Shown piece after piece: positions 52,889 to 60,839 of a DNA stretch of 64,000 nucleotides. The notes beneath the pieces were generated by a model. The model was not told the DNA's origin. It did not search any database and saw nothing but the letters and a program-made list of their open reading frames with translations. Position numbers and translations under genes: made by a program. Source of the DNA: Oceanihabitans gracilariae (GTDB taxonomy: Bacteria; Bacteroidota; Bacteroidia; Flavobacteriales; Flavobacteriaceae); the NCBI RefSeq assembly GCF_042684485.1, contig NZ_JBHULM010000011.1:1302001-1366000 (forward strand). Reading direction: 5' to 3'. How positions within the stretch are numbered: position 1 is the stretch's first letter; each line of letters opens with the position of its first letter.

Positions 52889-54441
52889 ATTTAACAGAAA
52901 AAGATTTAAAACAAATAGAAGCAAAAAACTTAAGTTTAGATAAAGTAAATGCTCAGATACAAGTTTTTAAAAAAGGAATTCCGTTTGTAAATTTAAAAGA
53001 TGCTGCCAACGTAGGAAATGGCATTTTAAAGCTTTCTGAAGAAGAAAAAAAGCAGAAAATTCAGGTTTTTGAAGAGCAACGAAACCAAAAAAAGATACTT
53101 AAGTTTGTTCCTGCATCAGGTGCAGCAACAAGAATGTTTAAGTTTTTGTTTAAGTTTATTCGTGAGTTTGATGAAGAAACAGAAACCGTTAATTCTTATA
53201 TTAATAGAAATAAAGCCGTAGAATTATCTTTGTTCTTGGTAGGCTTAGAGAAGTTTCCGTTTTACAAAGAAGTGCTTTTACAAATAGAAGAAGATAACCC
53301 AGATTATCATACGCTATCAGAAATTAATAAAAAATTAATTTTTATTAAAACCATATTAGCAAAAGATAAACTTAATTTTGGTGCTTACCCAAAAGGGTTA
53401 CTTCCTTTTCATGAATATAAAGATCATGTATCTACAGCCTTTAGAGAGCACTTATTTGAAGCGGCACTATACGCTTCTTCTAATAATTTAGCCAACTTAC
53501 ATTTTACCATTTCAAACAAGCACCAACATATTTTTGATCAAGAATTACAAAGTATAAAAGAAGCGGTAGAGAAAATAACCAACACCAAATTTAATGTTAC
53601 CTTTTCTAATCAATGTGAAAGTACAGACACTATTGCTGTAACTCCAAAAAATGAAGTGTTTAGAGATGATAACGGAGAAATATTGTTTAGACCATCAGGT
53701 CATGGAGCTCTTTTAACCAATTTAAACAAGCTAGATGCAGATGTTATTTTTATTAAAAATATAGATAATACTGTAGTTTCTAAATACAAAAAGGAAGTAG
53801 CAGATAATAAAAAAATGCTTGGAGGCCTTTTAATAGAATTACAAGAACAAGCATTTACGTTTTTAAAACGACTAGAAGACGATACGATTACAGAAGAGGA
53901 GTTAATAACCATCGCTAGATTTTTAAAAAACAAACTGCATGTTGTTATTAATATAGAATTTGAAAAATATTCTAAAACCTATCAAATAGAGTATTTAAGA
54001 GAAAAACTAAATCGTCCTATTCGTGTTTGCGGAATGGTGAAAAATGAAGGAGAACCAGGAGGAGGACCTTTTTGGATAAAAGATGAAGGTGGAAATGTTT
54101 CTTTACAAATTGTAGAAACAGCACAAATAGACAAAAAGAATAAAAGTCAAAAAAAGCTATTAAAAAACGCTACCCATTTTAATCCTGTAGATCTTGTTTG
54201 TGGTATTAAAAACTATAAAGGCGAAAAATTTGATCTTAACAAATATGTAGATCCTAAAACAGCTTTTATTACTCAAAAAACTAAATTTGGAAAAGACTTA
54301 AAAGCGCTTGAGCTTCCTGGTTTATGGAATGGAGCAATGGCAGATTGGAATACCATTTTTGTAGAAGTACCATTAATAACTTTTAATCCTGTGAAAACAG
54401 TTGTAGACTTGCTAAAATCTGCGCATCAAATTAAAGAGTAA
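52885..54441 (+). CDS. DUF4301 protein, GTG start
   Basis: 518 residues, predicted soluble. Recognised as the Bacteroidota DUF4301 family from KFVPASGAATRMFKFLF (near 73-89), YPKGLLPFHEYKDHVSTAF, FRPSGHGALLTNLN, RVCGMVKNEGEPGGGPFW and the C-terminal GLWNGAMADWNTIFVEVPL. The GAATRM / PKGLLPFH / GHGAL pattern is reminiscent of nucleotidyltransferases (UDP-sugar pyrophosphorylase type). The GTGA junction overlaps the kinase stop, placing it inside the thiamine operon with no known job there. Confidence 0.85.
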   Translation: MNLTEKDLKQIEAKNLSLDKVNAQIQVFKKGIPFVNLKDAANVGNGILKLSEEEKKQKIQVFEEQRNQKKILKFVPASGAATRMFKFLFKFIREFDEETETVNSYINRNKAVELSLFLVGLEKFPFYKEVLLQIEEDNPDYHTLSEINKKLIFIKTILAKDKLNFGAYPKGLLPFHEYKDHVSTAFREHLFEAALYASSNNLANLHFTISNKHQHIFDQELQSIKEAVEKITNTKFNVTFSNQCESTDTIAVTPKNEVFRDDNGEILFRPSGHGALLTNLNKLDADVIFIKNIDNTVVSKYKKEVADNKKMLGGLLIELQEQAFTFLKRLEDDTITEEELITIARFLKNKLHVVINIEFEKYSKTYQIEYLREKLNRPIRVCGMVKNEGEPGGGPFWIKDEGGNVSLQIVETAQIDKKNKSQKKLLKNATHFNPVDLVCGIKNYKGEKFDLNKYVDPKTAFITQKTKFGKDLKALELPGLWNGAMADWNTIFVEVPLITFNPVKTVVDLLKSAHQIKE

Positions 54442-54848
54442 TGTTTGATGAAAAAAAGCTAATTAGCGAGTTAAAATTTAAAGCAATACGTAGTTCTGGA
54501 GCAGGAGGACAGCATGTAAATAAAGTATCTTCTAAAATAGAAATCACTTTTTATTTAGAAGATACTCTTGTTTTTAATCCAACACAAAAAGAACGTTTAC
54601 AAACAAAACTACATACTAGGCTAACCAAAGAAAACGCACTAATACTACAGTGTGGTGAAAGCAGAAGTCAGCATAAAAACAAACAAATTGCTATACAAAG
54701 GTTTCTTCAGTTAATAAAAGAAGCTTTGGTTGTTCCTAAAAAAAGAAAGCCTACAAAAGTGCCTAGAGCAGTAAAAATAAAACGCTTAAAATCAAAACGT
54801 TCTAATTCTGAAAAAAAGGCGAATAGGAAAAAACCTAAAATCGATTAA
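54441..54848 (+). CDS. arfB: peptidyl-tRNA hydrolase ArfB (class I release-factor-like)
   Basis: 135 residues. GAGGQHVNKVSSKIEI (20-35) carries the catalytic GGQ. There is no stop-codon recognition domain, and the tail (about 95-135) is strongly basic (KKRKPTKVPRAVKIKRLKSK). The tail enters the empty mRNA channel of stalled ribosomes in E. coli ArfB. Its ATG overlaps the previous TAA by one base, so it is translationally coupled to the thiamine operon although its job is ribosome rescue. Confidence 0.93.
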   Translation: MFDEKKLISELKFKAIRSSGAGGQHVNKVSSKIEITFYLEDTLVFNPTQKERLQTKLHTRLTKENALILQCGESRSQHKNKQIAIQRFLQLIKEALVVPKKRKPTKVPRAVKIKRLKSKRSNSEKKANRKKPKID

Positions 54849-54889
54849 AAAAAAGCTTAAATCGTAATTCGTAAATCAAAAAACTACAA

Positions 54890-54897
54890 TATATTTG
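54890..54897 (+). promoter_or_regulatory. -7 element of the TPP-riboswitch transcript
   Basis: TATATTTG, exact match to TAnnTTTG. It would place the transcript start about 54904, just before the riboswitch 5' strand. Confidence 0.6.
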
Positions 54898-54904
54898 CAG
54901 CGTT

Positions 54905-55064
54905 CTCAAAAAAGGGGTGCTTTAAAGATGCCTGATTAATGATGATGAATAAACGATGGATGAATTTATAAATTCTGAAATCCAAATTCAAAAATTCAAA
55001 AATCAAAAATCCAAGAGGCTGAGATCATACCCATTGAACCTGCGCAGGTAATGCTGCGAAGGAA
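54905..55064 (+). ncRNA. TPP (THI-element) riboswitch
   Basis: GGGGTGC at 54914-54920 is the conserved 5' side. GGCTGAGATCATACCC and ATTGAACCTG, then GGTAATGCTGCGAAGGAA (ending about 55064), give the pyrimidine-sensing and pyrophosphate-sensing arms. Between GGGGTGC and GGCTGAGAT lies an unusually long insert of nearly 100 bases containing the palindrome GAATTTATAAATTC. It controls the TonB receptor downstream. Confidence 0.95.
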
Positions 55065-55164
55065 ATGTTAACACATTTTGTGTTGTTGTGTTGTACTAAG
55101 CTTGTCTATGTATTTCACAAAAAAAAATCAATTAATAACAAAAGAATAATTACCTCTTTTTATT

Positions 55165-55182
55165 CGATTATAAACATAATCG
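55165..55182 (+). promoter_or_regulatory. start-codon-proximal hairpin, candidate expression platform
   Basis: CGATTAT-AAAC-ATAATCG, a perfect 7-base stem ending 2 bases before the receptor ATG at 55185. It could block ribosome loading when TPP is bound. There is no T run, so translational rather than transcriptional control is more likely. Confidence 0.5.
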
Positions 55183-55184
55183 TA

Positions 55185-57368
55185 ATGAAAAACCTATCTC
55201 TTTTTTTAACACTTTTAGTGTTAAGTGTCTGTGCAAACGCACAAGAAAAACAACAAGACTCTACAAAACTACAACAGCTAGATGAGGTTCTTGTAAATGC
55301 CGTTCGTGTAAACGCAACATCACCAATTACACACACCAATGTAAGTAAAGAAGATCTTGAAAAACGCAATTTAGGACAAGATATTCCTGTTTTATTAAAC
55401 TTTTTGCCTTCTGTAGTTACTTCTTCAGATGCTGGAGCAGGAGTTGGTTATACCTACATTCGTGTACGTGGTATTAATGCACAATCTACCAACATTACTT
55501 TAAATGGTATTCCGTATAACGATGCCGAATCTTTAGGTACTTTTTGGGTAAATCTTGGTGACTTTGCATCTTCTGTAGAGAGTTTACAATTACAACGTGG
55601 TGTTGGTACATCTACCAACGGTTCTGGTGCTTTTGGAGCAAGTATTAATGTGCTTACAGACGCCGTTTCAGATGTTGCTAATGCCGAAATATCTAATTCT
55701 TTTGGTAGTTATAATACCAGAAAACACAATGTAAAGTTTAGCACAGGAAAATTAAATAACCACTTTGAAATTGCTGGTCGTTTATCACAAATTAAGTCTG
55801 ATGGTTATATAGATAGAGCGAGCTCTGACTTAAAATCATATTTCTTACAAGGTGCTTATGTAGATGACAATCGTTTAATAAAAGCAATCACTTTTAGTGG
55901 TCATGAAGTAACCTACCAATCTTGGAATGGTTTAGAAGATTTAGATCTTTTAGAAAATGATAGAACCTTTAATACAGCAGGAATGTATACCGATGAATTT
56001 GGTAATACGCGTTTTCATGAAAATGAAGAAGACAACTACCAACAAGATCATTACCAATTGCATTATACAGAGCGTATAAATAATAACTGGTCTACTAATT
56101 TAAGCTTAAATTATACACATGGTAAGGGGTATTTTGAGCAATATAAAGAAGACGAAGATTTTGCAGATTATGATTTAGAAGAAATCACTATTGGTGGTGA
56201 AACTGTAAATACCACAGATTTAATTCGTCGTCGTTGGTTAGACAATGATTTTTATGTGGTTAATGCCAATGCAAATTATAAAAAGAATAAGCTAGATATG
56301 ATTTTTGGAGGATCTTATAGTGCTTATGATGGTGATCACTTTGGTGAAATTATTTGGGCACGAAATGCAAGTTCTAGCGAAATTAATGATACCTATTATG
56401 ACGGAAACGGAAAGAAAAAAGATGCAAGTTTCTTTACCAAAGCAACCGTTAAGTTAAATGATAAAATCTCTCTTTTTGGAGATTTACAAATGCGTTTTGT
56501 AGATTATAAAACCACTGGTTTAACATCAGATAGAGTACCATTACTTATAGATGAAAACTACAGCTTTTTTAACCCTAAATTAGGTGTTACTTATGAGTTG
56601 AATACAAATAATAATATCTATTTTTCTTATGCTAGAGCAAATAGAGAGCCAAATAGAGACGATTTTGAAAACAACGAAACTGTAAAACCAGAACAGTTAA
56701 ACGATTTTGAATTAGGTTATAGACACCAATCAGAAACCTTTAGCATCAACACCAACCTGTATTATATGCTATATAATGAACAGCTAGTTTTAACAGGAGA
56801 TAGAGATAATGTTGGTAACCCAATACGTACCAATAGTGGTGATAGTTATAGATTAGGTCTAGAGGTAGAGGCTGTAGTAAAACCACTAGAGTGGTTAATG
56901 GTACAACCAGCAATTACAGTTAGTTCTAATAAAAACAAAAGTACTGTGGTTTCCAGAGATGGTGCTTTGGCAGATTTAGGAGAAACAAACATCTCTTATT
57001 CACCAGAAGTAGTGCTTTCTAACGCATTAGTGTTTAATCCAGTAAATAATCTTAATTTATCTTTATTAACTAAATATGTTGGTGAGCAGTATATGGGAAA
57101 CACAGATAGTGATGCTTCTAAGTTAGATAGCTATTTTGTAAATGATATAAATGTATCTTATAAATTAGATACCAATGCGTTTGTAAAGTCTATTACTTTT
57201 TCTGCTTTGGTAAATAATATTTTTAACGAAAAATATATTTCTAATGGTTATTATTACACGTATGATGATACGTGGTCTGTACCAAATGAAACTACTACTA
57301 TTGAAGGAACAGGATATTATCCGCAAGCAACAAGAAACTTTTTAGTTGGAGCTACCTTAAAGTTTTAA
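55185..57368 (+). CDS. TPP-riboswitch-controlled TonB-dependent receptor (thiamine uptake)
   Basis: 727 residues from the ATG that begins the signal peptide MKNLSLFLTLLVLSVCANAQ. An earlier in-frame ATG at 55065 lies at the edge of the riboswitch and would put 40 residues before the signal peptide, so it is rejected. Plug about 30-165 (ATSPITHTNVSKEDLEKRNLGQ, VRGINAQSTNITLNGIPYND, ASSVESLQLQRGVGTSTNGSGAFGASINVLT) and a beta-barrel ending FLVGATLKF. No CarboxypepD domain. The riboswitch makes thiamine or a phosphate ester the expected ligand. Confidence 0.93.
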   Translation: MKNLSLFLTLLVLSVCANAQEKQQDSTKLQQLDEVLVNAVRVNATSPITHTNVSKEDLEKRNLGQDIPVLLNFLPSVVTSSDAGAGVGYTYIRVRGINAQSTNITLNGIPYNDAESLGTFWVNLGDFASSVESLQLQRGVGTSTNGSGAFGASINVLTDAVSDVANAEISNSFGSYNTRKHNVKFSTGKLNNHFEIAGRLSQIKSDGYIDRASSDLKSYFLQGAYVDDNRLIKAITFSGHEVTYQSWNGLEDLDLLENDRTFNTAGMYTDEFGNTRFHENEEDNYQQDHYQLHYTERINNNWSTNLSLNYTHGKGYFEQYKEDEDFADYDLEEITIGGETVNTTDLIRRRWLDNDFYVVNANANYKKNKLDMIFGGSYSAYDGDHFGEIIWARNASSSEINDTYYDGNGKKKDASFFTKATVKLNDKISLFGDLQMRFVDYKTTGLTSDRVPLLIDENYSFFNPKLGVTYELNTNNNIYFSYARANREPNRDDFENNETVKPEQLNDFELGYRHQSETFSINTNLYYMLYNEQLVLTGDRDNVGNPIRTNSGDSYRLGLEVEAVVKPLEWLMVQPAITVSSNKNKSTVVSRDGALADLGETNISYSPEVVLSNALVFNPVNNLNLSLLTKYVGEQYMGNTDSDASKLDSYFVNDINVSYKLDTNAFVKSITFSALVNNIFNEKYISNGYYYTYDDTWSVPNETTTIEGTGYYPQATRNFLVGATLKF

Positions 57369-57398
57369 GGTAAAAACATTCCTTCCATTTTTTAAAGT

Positions 57399-57432
57399 AA
57401 AACCCACAAACCAATTGGTTTGTGGGTTTTTA
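57399..57432 (+). terminator. terminator after the thiamine TonB receptor
   Basis: Perfect 16-base inverted repeat, AAAACCCACAAACCAA / TTGGTTTGTGGGTTTT, followed by T, 30 bases after the stop. Confidence 0.85.
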
Positions 57433-57566
57433 TTTGCTTAAAGATTTATTCTTTAGTAATATTTAATAATAAGGAAATTGTGAAAACGCAGCTTTTTCAA
57501 TGATATCTTTTATATAATCTTAGGCTTATTAGGTATAAAAAGATATAGCGAATATGCTTTTTTTAC

Positions 57567-58004
57567 CTAATTATTGTACACTCTAATAATACTTCCGTTA
57601 ACTTCTACAAAATATGGTGTTAATCCGTAAGACCCAGTAGTGCTTCCGTTAGGTTGTCCTGTTAAAATATCATAAGTGTTTTCGTCTTCACAACCACAAG
57701 TTGCTAATACACCATTTACTGTTAAAGAAGAACAAGATTGGTAATAGTGGTTTGGGTCACTCAACTCAAAAGCAACATAAGAACTTCCTGAATAGTATAC
57801 CACAATGCCACTTAAGCCGTAACCATAGAGTACAACATGATTTCCTGGGTACAGTAAATCATTGTATTGCGGGAAACTAGTGTTGATTGTTGTGCCTGTA
57901 TCAAAAGACTGACTTGGTAAAAACTCGTTTTCATAATTGTTGTCACTACTGCTACAAGCAATTAGTATAAAGCTAGTTAATACGGTTAAAAGCAATTTTT
58001 TCAT
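57567..58004 (-). CDS. lipoprotein with degenerate Rieske-like fold
   Basis: 145 residues from MKKLLLTVLTSFILIAC (lipobox Cys17). An upstream in-frame ATG at 58043 only adds a non-signal peptide. The C-terminal two thirds follow the Rieske [2Fe-2S] pattern: SYVAFELSDPNHYYQSCSSLTVNG, then ATCGCEDENTYDILTGQPNGS, and LTPYFVEVNGSIIRV. The cluster-binding His residues of CxH and CxxH are replaced, although several Cys remain. A working [2Fe-2S] centre is therefore doubtful. Divergent from greA. Function unknown. Confidence 0.75.
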   Translation of the reverse strand: MKKLLLTVLTSFILIACSSSDNNYENEFLPSQSFDTGTTINTSFPQYNDLLYPGNHVVLYGYGLSGIVVYYSGSSYVAFELSDPNHYYQSCSSLTVNGVLATCGCEDENTYDILTGQPNGSTTGSYGLTPYFVEVNGSIIRVYNN

Positions 58005-58073
58005 TAATTTTTTTTTGTTTAGCAAGGTACAAAAAATGTACATTGAATTAAATATTTTGTATATTCGCCATAG

Positions 58074-58139
58074 AATCTCGTATATGCGAGATTTTTTTTA
58101 TGCTGTCCCGAAGGTTCGGGAGTTCCAGCATATTTTTTT
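58074..58139 (+). promoter_or_regulatory. greA leader with two hairpin-plus-T elements
   Basis: AATCTCG-TATATG-CGAGATT followed by seven T (58074-58098) is terminator-like. Directly after it is a longer stem, ATGCTG / CAGCAT, around CCCGAA / TTCGGG, again followed by seven T (58100-58139). TATATTCG at 58060-58067 is a one-mismatch -7 element just upstream. The pair could attenuate greA, or the second could be a dispersed palindrome. Confidence 0.5.
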
Positions 58140-58172
58140 CTTTTATAGAATTAGTATTTAAACGAAGAAATT

Positions 58173-58646
58173 ATGAGTAAAGTATCTTATTATACAGCAG
58201 AAGGATTAAAAAAGTTAAGAGAAGAGCTAAAACAGCTTAAAGACATTGAGCGCGTAAAAGCTTCTAAGGCAATTGCAGAAGCAAGAGATAAAGGAGATTT
58301 AAGTGAAAATGCAGAGTATGATGCGGCTAAAGAAGCGCAAGGGATGCTAGAAATGCGTATTTCTAAATTAGAAGATCAGCTTGCTGGTGCTCGTGTTATT
58401 GATGAGAGCCAAATGGATACCTCTAAGATTTTAGTGCTTTCTAAAGTGAAAATAAAAAACCAAACCAACGGAATGGAAATGTTATATACATTGGTTGCAG
58501 ATGGTGAAGCAGATTTAGCTTCAGGAAAAATATCTGTTAATTCGCCAATTGGTAAAGGTTTATTAGGTAAATCTGTTGGTGATGTTGCAGAAATTCAAGT
58601 ACCTAGTGGTATAATGAAATTTGATATTATTGAAATTTCAAGATAA
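58173..58646 (+). CDS. greA: transcription elongation factor GreA
   Basis: 157 residues. N-terminal coiled coil YYTAEGLKKLREELKQLKDIER with the acidic tip region ARDKGDLSENAEYDAAKEAQ, then the FKBP-like C-terminal domain (VLSKVKIKNQTNGMEMLYTLV, ISVNSPIGKGLLGKSVGDVAEIQVPSG). Rescues backtracked RNA polymerase by stimulating transcript cleavage. Alone on its transcript, with an unusual leader. Confidence 0.96.
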   Translation: MSKVSYYTAEGLKKLREELKQLKDIERVKASKAIAEARDKGDLSENAEYDAAKEAQGMLEMRISKLEDQLAGARVIDESQMDTSKILVLSKVKIKNQTNGMEMLYTLVADGEADLASGKISVNSPIGKGLLGKSVGDVAEIQVPSGIMKFDIIEISR

Positions 58647-58773
58647 ATTGTGTCTTTTTTATTTCTGCGAAGGCGGAAATCTTAATTCAATATTTTTTTA
58701 AGATTCCTATTTTTAACTGAAAACAATTCGGTTTTTGATAGGAATTTTTATATTTACAAATAAACGTTTTATT

Positions 58774-59163
58774 ATGGCTTCTATATTTACAAAAATTGTT
58801 CAAGGTGAAATACCATGTTATAAGGTTGCAGAAACCGATGATTTTTTAGCTTTTTTAGATGTAAATCCTAATGCTAAAGGACATACACTTTGTATTCCTA
58901 AAAAAGAAGTAGATAAAATTTTTGATCTAGATGAAGAAACCTACACTAGATTAATGCAGTTTTCACGTAAGGTAGCCATTGCTTTAGAAAAAGCAATACC
59001 TTGTAAGCGTGTTGGTGTTTCTGTAATTGGTTTAGAAGTACCACATGTGCATGTACATTTAATACCTTTAAATGCTATGCAAGACGCAAGTTTTATGCAG
59101 AAAACAAAATTAACTACAGAAGAATTTCAAGAGGTAGCAAAGGCTATCCAGTCTTATTTATAA
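58774..59163 (+). CDS. HIT-family hydrolase
   Basis: 129 residues from ATG at 58774 (MASIFTKIVQGEIPCYKVAE). An in-frame ATG 39 bases earlier adds a peptide foreign to the family. The histidine triad HVHVHLIPL lies near residues 93-101, preceded by IGLEVPHV. FLDVNPNAKGHTLCIPKK is also typical. Hydrolyses nucleotide-phosphoramidate or dinucleotide substrates. Its 3' end overlaps the convergent gene by 10 bases. Confidence 0.93.
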   Translation: MASIFTKIVQGEIPCYKVAETDDFLAFLDVNPNAKGHTLCIPKKEVDKIFDLDEETYTRLMQFSRKVAIALEKAIPCKRVGVSVIGLEVPHVHVHLIPLNAMQDASFMQKTKLTTEEFQEVAKAIQSYL

Positions 59164-59501
59164 AGAATAGCCAATACAATTCCAATAATTATTAATACAC
59201 CAAAAGAGCTAATCAATAGCCAAGCTTTCTTTTTTAGTTTGGTAGATGCTTTTTTAGGTGTGAATGCCTTTTGTTGATAAGCAAATACACGTTCAATGTC
59301 TTCGGTCCACATAACCGGAAAAATATCTGAATGGCAAGTCCTGCAATATATAGTTTGTGTGGTTTCGTTGGTTATAGATTTGTAAAGTGATGTTTCAATA
59401 TACTTTTGTTTAAAAGTTAATTGTAAACCATTGGTATTGTAACATTCCGGACAGTTATTGTTTAACGCTACTTCTTTTATTGTAATTAATTTTTCGTCCA
59501 T
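59154..59501 (-). CDS. small zinc-ribbon membrane protein
   Basis: 115 residues. Two Cys pairs, NNCPECYNT (C17, C20) and IYCRTCHSD (C53, C56), look like a zinc ribbon. One C-terminal membrane helix (about 93-113, WLLISSFGVLIIIGIVLAILYK) follows. Not a named family to me. It lies 2 bases after the sensor kinase gene on the same strand, so the two are co-transcribed and may act together. Confidence 0.8.
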   Translation of the reverse strand: MDEKLITIKEVALNNNCPECYNTNGLQLTFKQKYIETSLYKSITNETTQTIYCRTCHSDIFPVMWTEDIERVFAYQQKAFTPKKASTKLKKKAWLLISSFGVLIIIGIVLAILYK

Positions 59502-59503
59502 AT

Positions 59504-60679
59504 TTAAATGCTTTTTAGTGCAATTTGCATGGTTGTACCTTTACCTATTTCAGAGTGTAAAACTTTAATTTTACCATCGTGAAATTCTTCAATTATTCGT
59601 TTGGCTAATGAGAGTCCTAAGCCCCAACCTCTCTTTTTAGTAGTGAAGCCTGGCTCAAATACGGATTTAAATTGGTTTTTAGCGATACCTTTTCCAGAAT
59701 CTGTAATGTTTATACTAATGTTGTTTTCTAGTTGTATAATTTCAATTTTAAGTTTTCCTTTTCCTTTCATGGCATCAATGCCATTTTTTACAAGGTTTTC
59801 AATAGTCCAGCTAAATAACTGTTTGTTTAAATTTACAAAAATTTTATGGTTTGGTACCACAATTTCAAAATCTATAAGTTTAGAAGATCTCGCTTTTAAA
59901 TAGTCGTAAGACGCTATTGTTTCTGCAACAATATCTGTTTTTTCTAATTTAGGTAAAGAGCCTATTTTGCTAAAACGCTCTGTAATGGTTTGTAGTCTGC
60001 TAATATCTTTTTCAATTTCTTTAATGTATTCAGGGTTGGTGTTTTCGGTTTTTAAAATTTCTGTCCAACCAATTAAAGAAGATAAAGGTGTACCAATTTG
60101 ATGCGCTGTTTCTTTGGCCATTCCAGACCATAATTTGTTTTCTATAGCTGTTTTATTGCTTCGGTAAAAAAAGTAAACTACTGCTCCAAATAAAATAATA
60201 ATAAGCAATAATGCTAAAGGATAATATTTTAGTTTGTTTAATAAAGGCGAGTTAGCATAATACAGCGTTTGGTTCACTTCCTTAATGACTATAGGTGTGT
60301 TTTCTTGACTAAATTGATGCATTAATTTTTTTAAATTCTTTGTTACATAAATAGAGTCTGCCTTTGTGCCTTTACCTATATTACTAAAAGAATAAATAGA
60401 AGAATCTTGATTTACAACTATAATTGGTGTTGTGTTATTACTTGATAAGATTTTAAATATTAAATCTGTATTTACATCAATGTTTTCATTAAGTGCATTA
60501 TTGTCTATTACCTTAAATAACTCATTTTGTGCAAAAGTCCAATTTTCAATTTTTATACGTTCTTCTGCTTTAAATTTTTGAAAGAATACATAGGTATTCC
60601 ATAAAATAAGTGAAATAATAGCAAAAGAAGCTATTACAATAATCCATCTAATAAGATTTCTGTTTTTAAAAAAAAGCAT
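59504..60679 (-). CDS. membrane sensor histidine kinase (orphan)
   Basis: 391 residues. Two membrane helices (about 10-33 and 151-172) flank a roughly 115-residue periplasmic sensor part with no obvious domain. Phosphoacceptor H193 in TAHQIGTPLSSLIGW. ATPase motifs are NLVKNGIDAMKGKG (N box), ITDSGKGIAKNQF, and GWGLGLSLAKRIIEEFHDGKI. No response-regulator gene adjoins it; a small zinc-ribbon membrane protein follows instead. The dyad TCTAGAA / TTCTAGA (60712-60730) lies 33 bases upstream of the start. Confidence 0.93.
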   Translation of the reverse strand: MLFFKNRNLIRWIIVIASFAIISLILWNTYVFFQKFKAEERIKIENWTFAQNELFKVIDNNALNENIDVNTDLIFKILSSNNTTPIIVVNQDSSIYSFSNIGKGTKADSIYVTKNLKKLMHQFSQENTPIVIKEVNQTLYYANSPLLNKLKYYPLALLLIIILFGAVVYFFYRSNKTAIENKLWSGMAKETAHQIGTPLSSLIGWTEILKTENTNPEYIKEIEKDISRLQTITERFSKIGSLPKLEKTDIVAETIASYDYLKARSSKLIDFEIVVPNHKIFVNLNKQLFSWTIENLVKNGIDAMKGKGKLKIEIIQLENNISINITDSGKGIAKNQFKSVFEPGFTTKKRGWGLGLSLAKRIIEEFHDGKIKVLHSEIGKGTTMQIALKSI

Positions 60680-60793
60680 AGTGTAAATTGAAAAATATTT
60701 TTTAACGGTCTTCTAGAACTTGATTCTAGATATAAATTTTAAATATAATGCAATTCTGTTAATATTATTGTCTACTTGTTAGTAAATAGGTTT

Positions 60794-60822
60794 TTTGTTG
60801 CGCATCAAAAGGCGTAGTTTTG
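60794..60822 (+). promoter_or_regulatory. promoter of the flavin reductase gene
   Basis: TTTG (60794-60797), 17-base spacer, TAGTTTTG (60815-60822), 17 bases before the ATG. Good match to the Bacteroidota consensus. Confidence 0.65.
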
Positions 60823-60839
60823 CATAAATTATTTTTCTC

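Noticed and set aside
55065..55184. Upstream ATG for the thiamine receptor
   Set aside because: It begins at the 3' edge of the TPP riboswitch and would bury the signal peptide 40 residues inside the protein.
58735..58773. Upstream ATG for the HIT protein
   Set aside because: The extra 13 residues are foreign to the family, which starts MASIFTKI.
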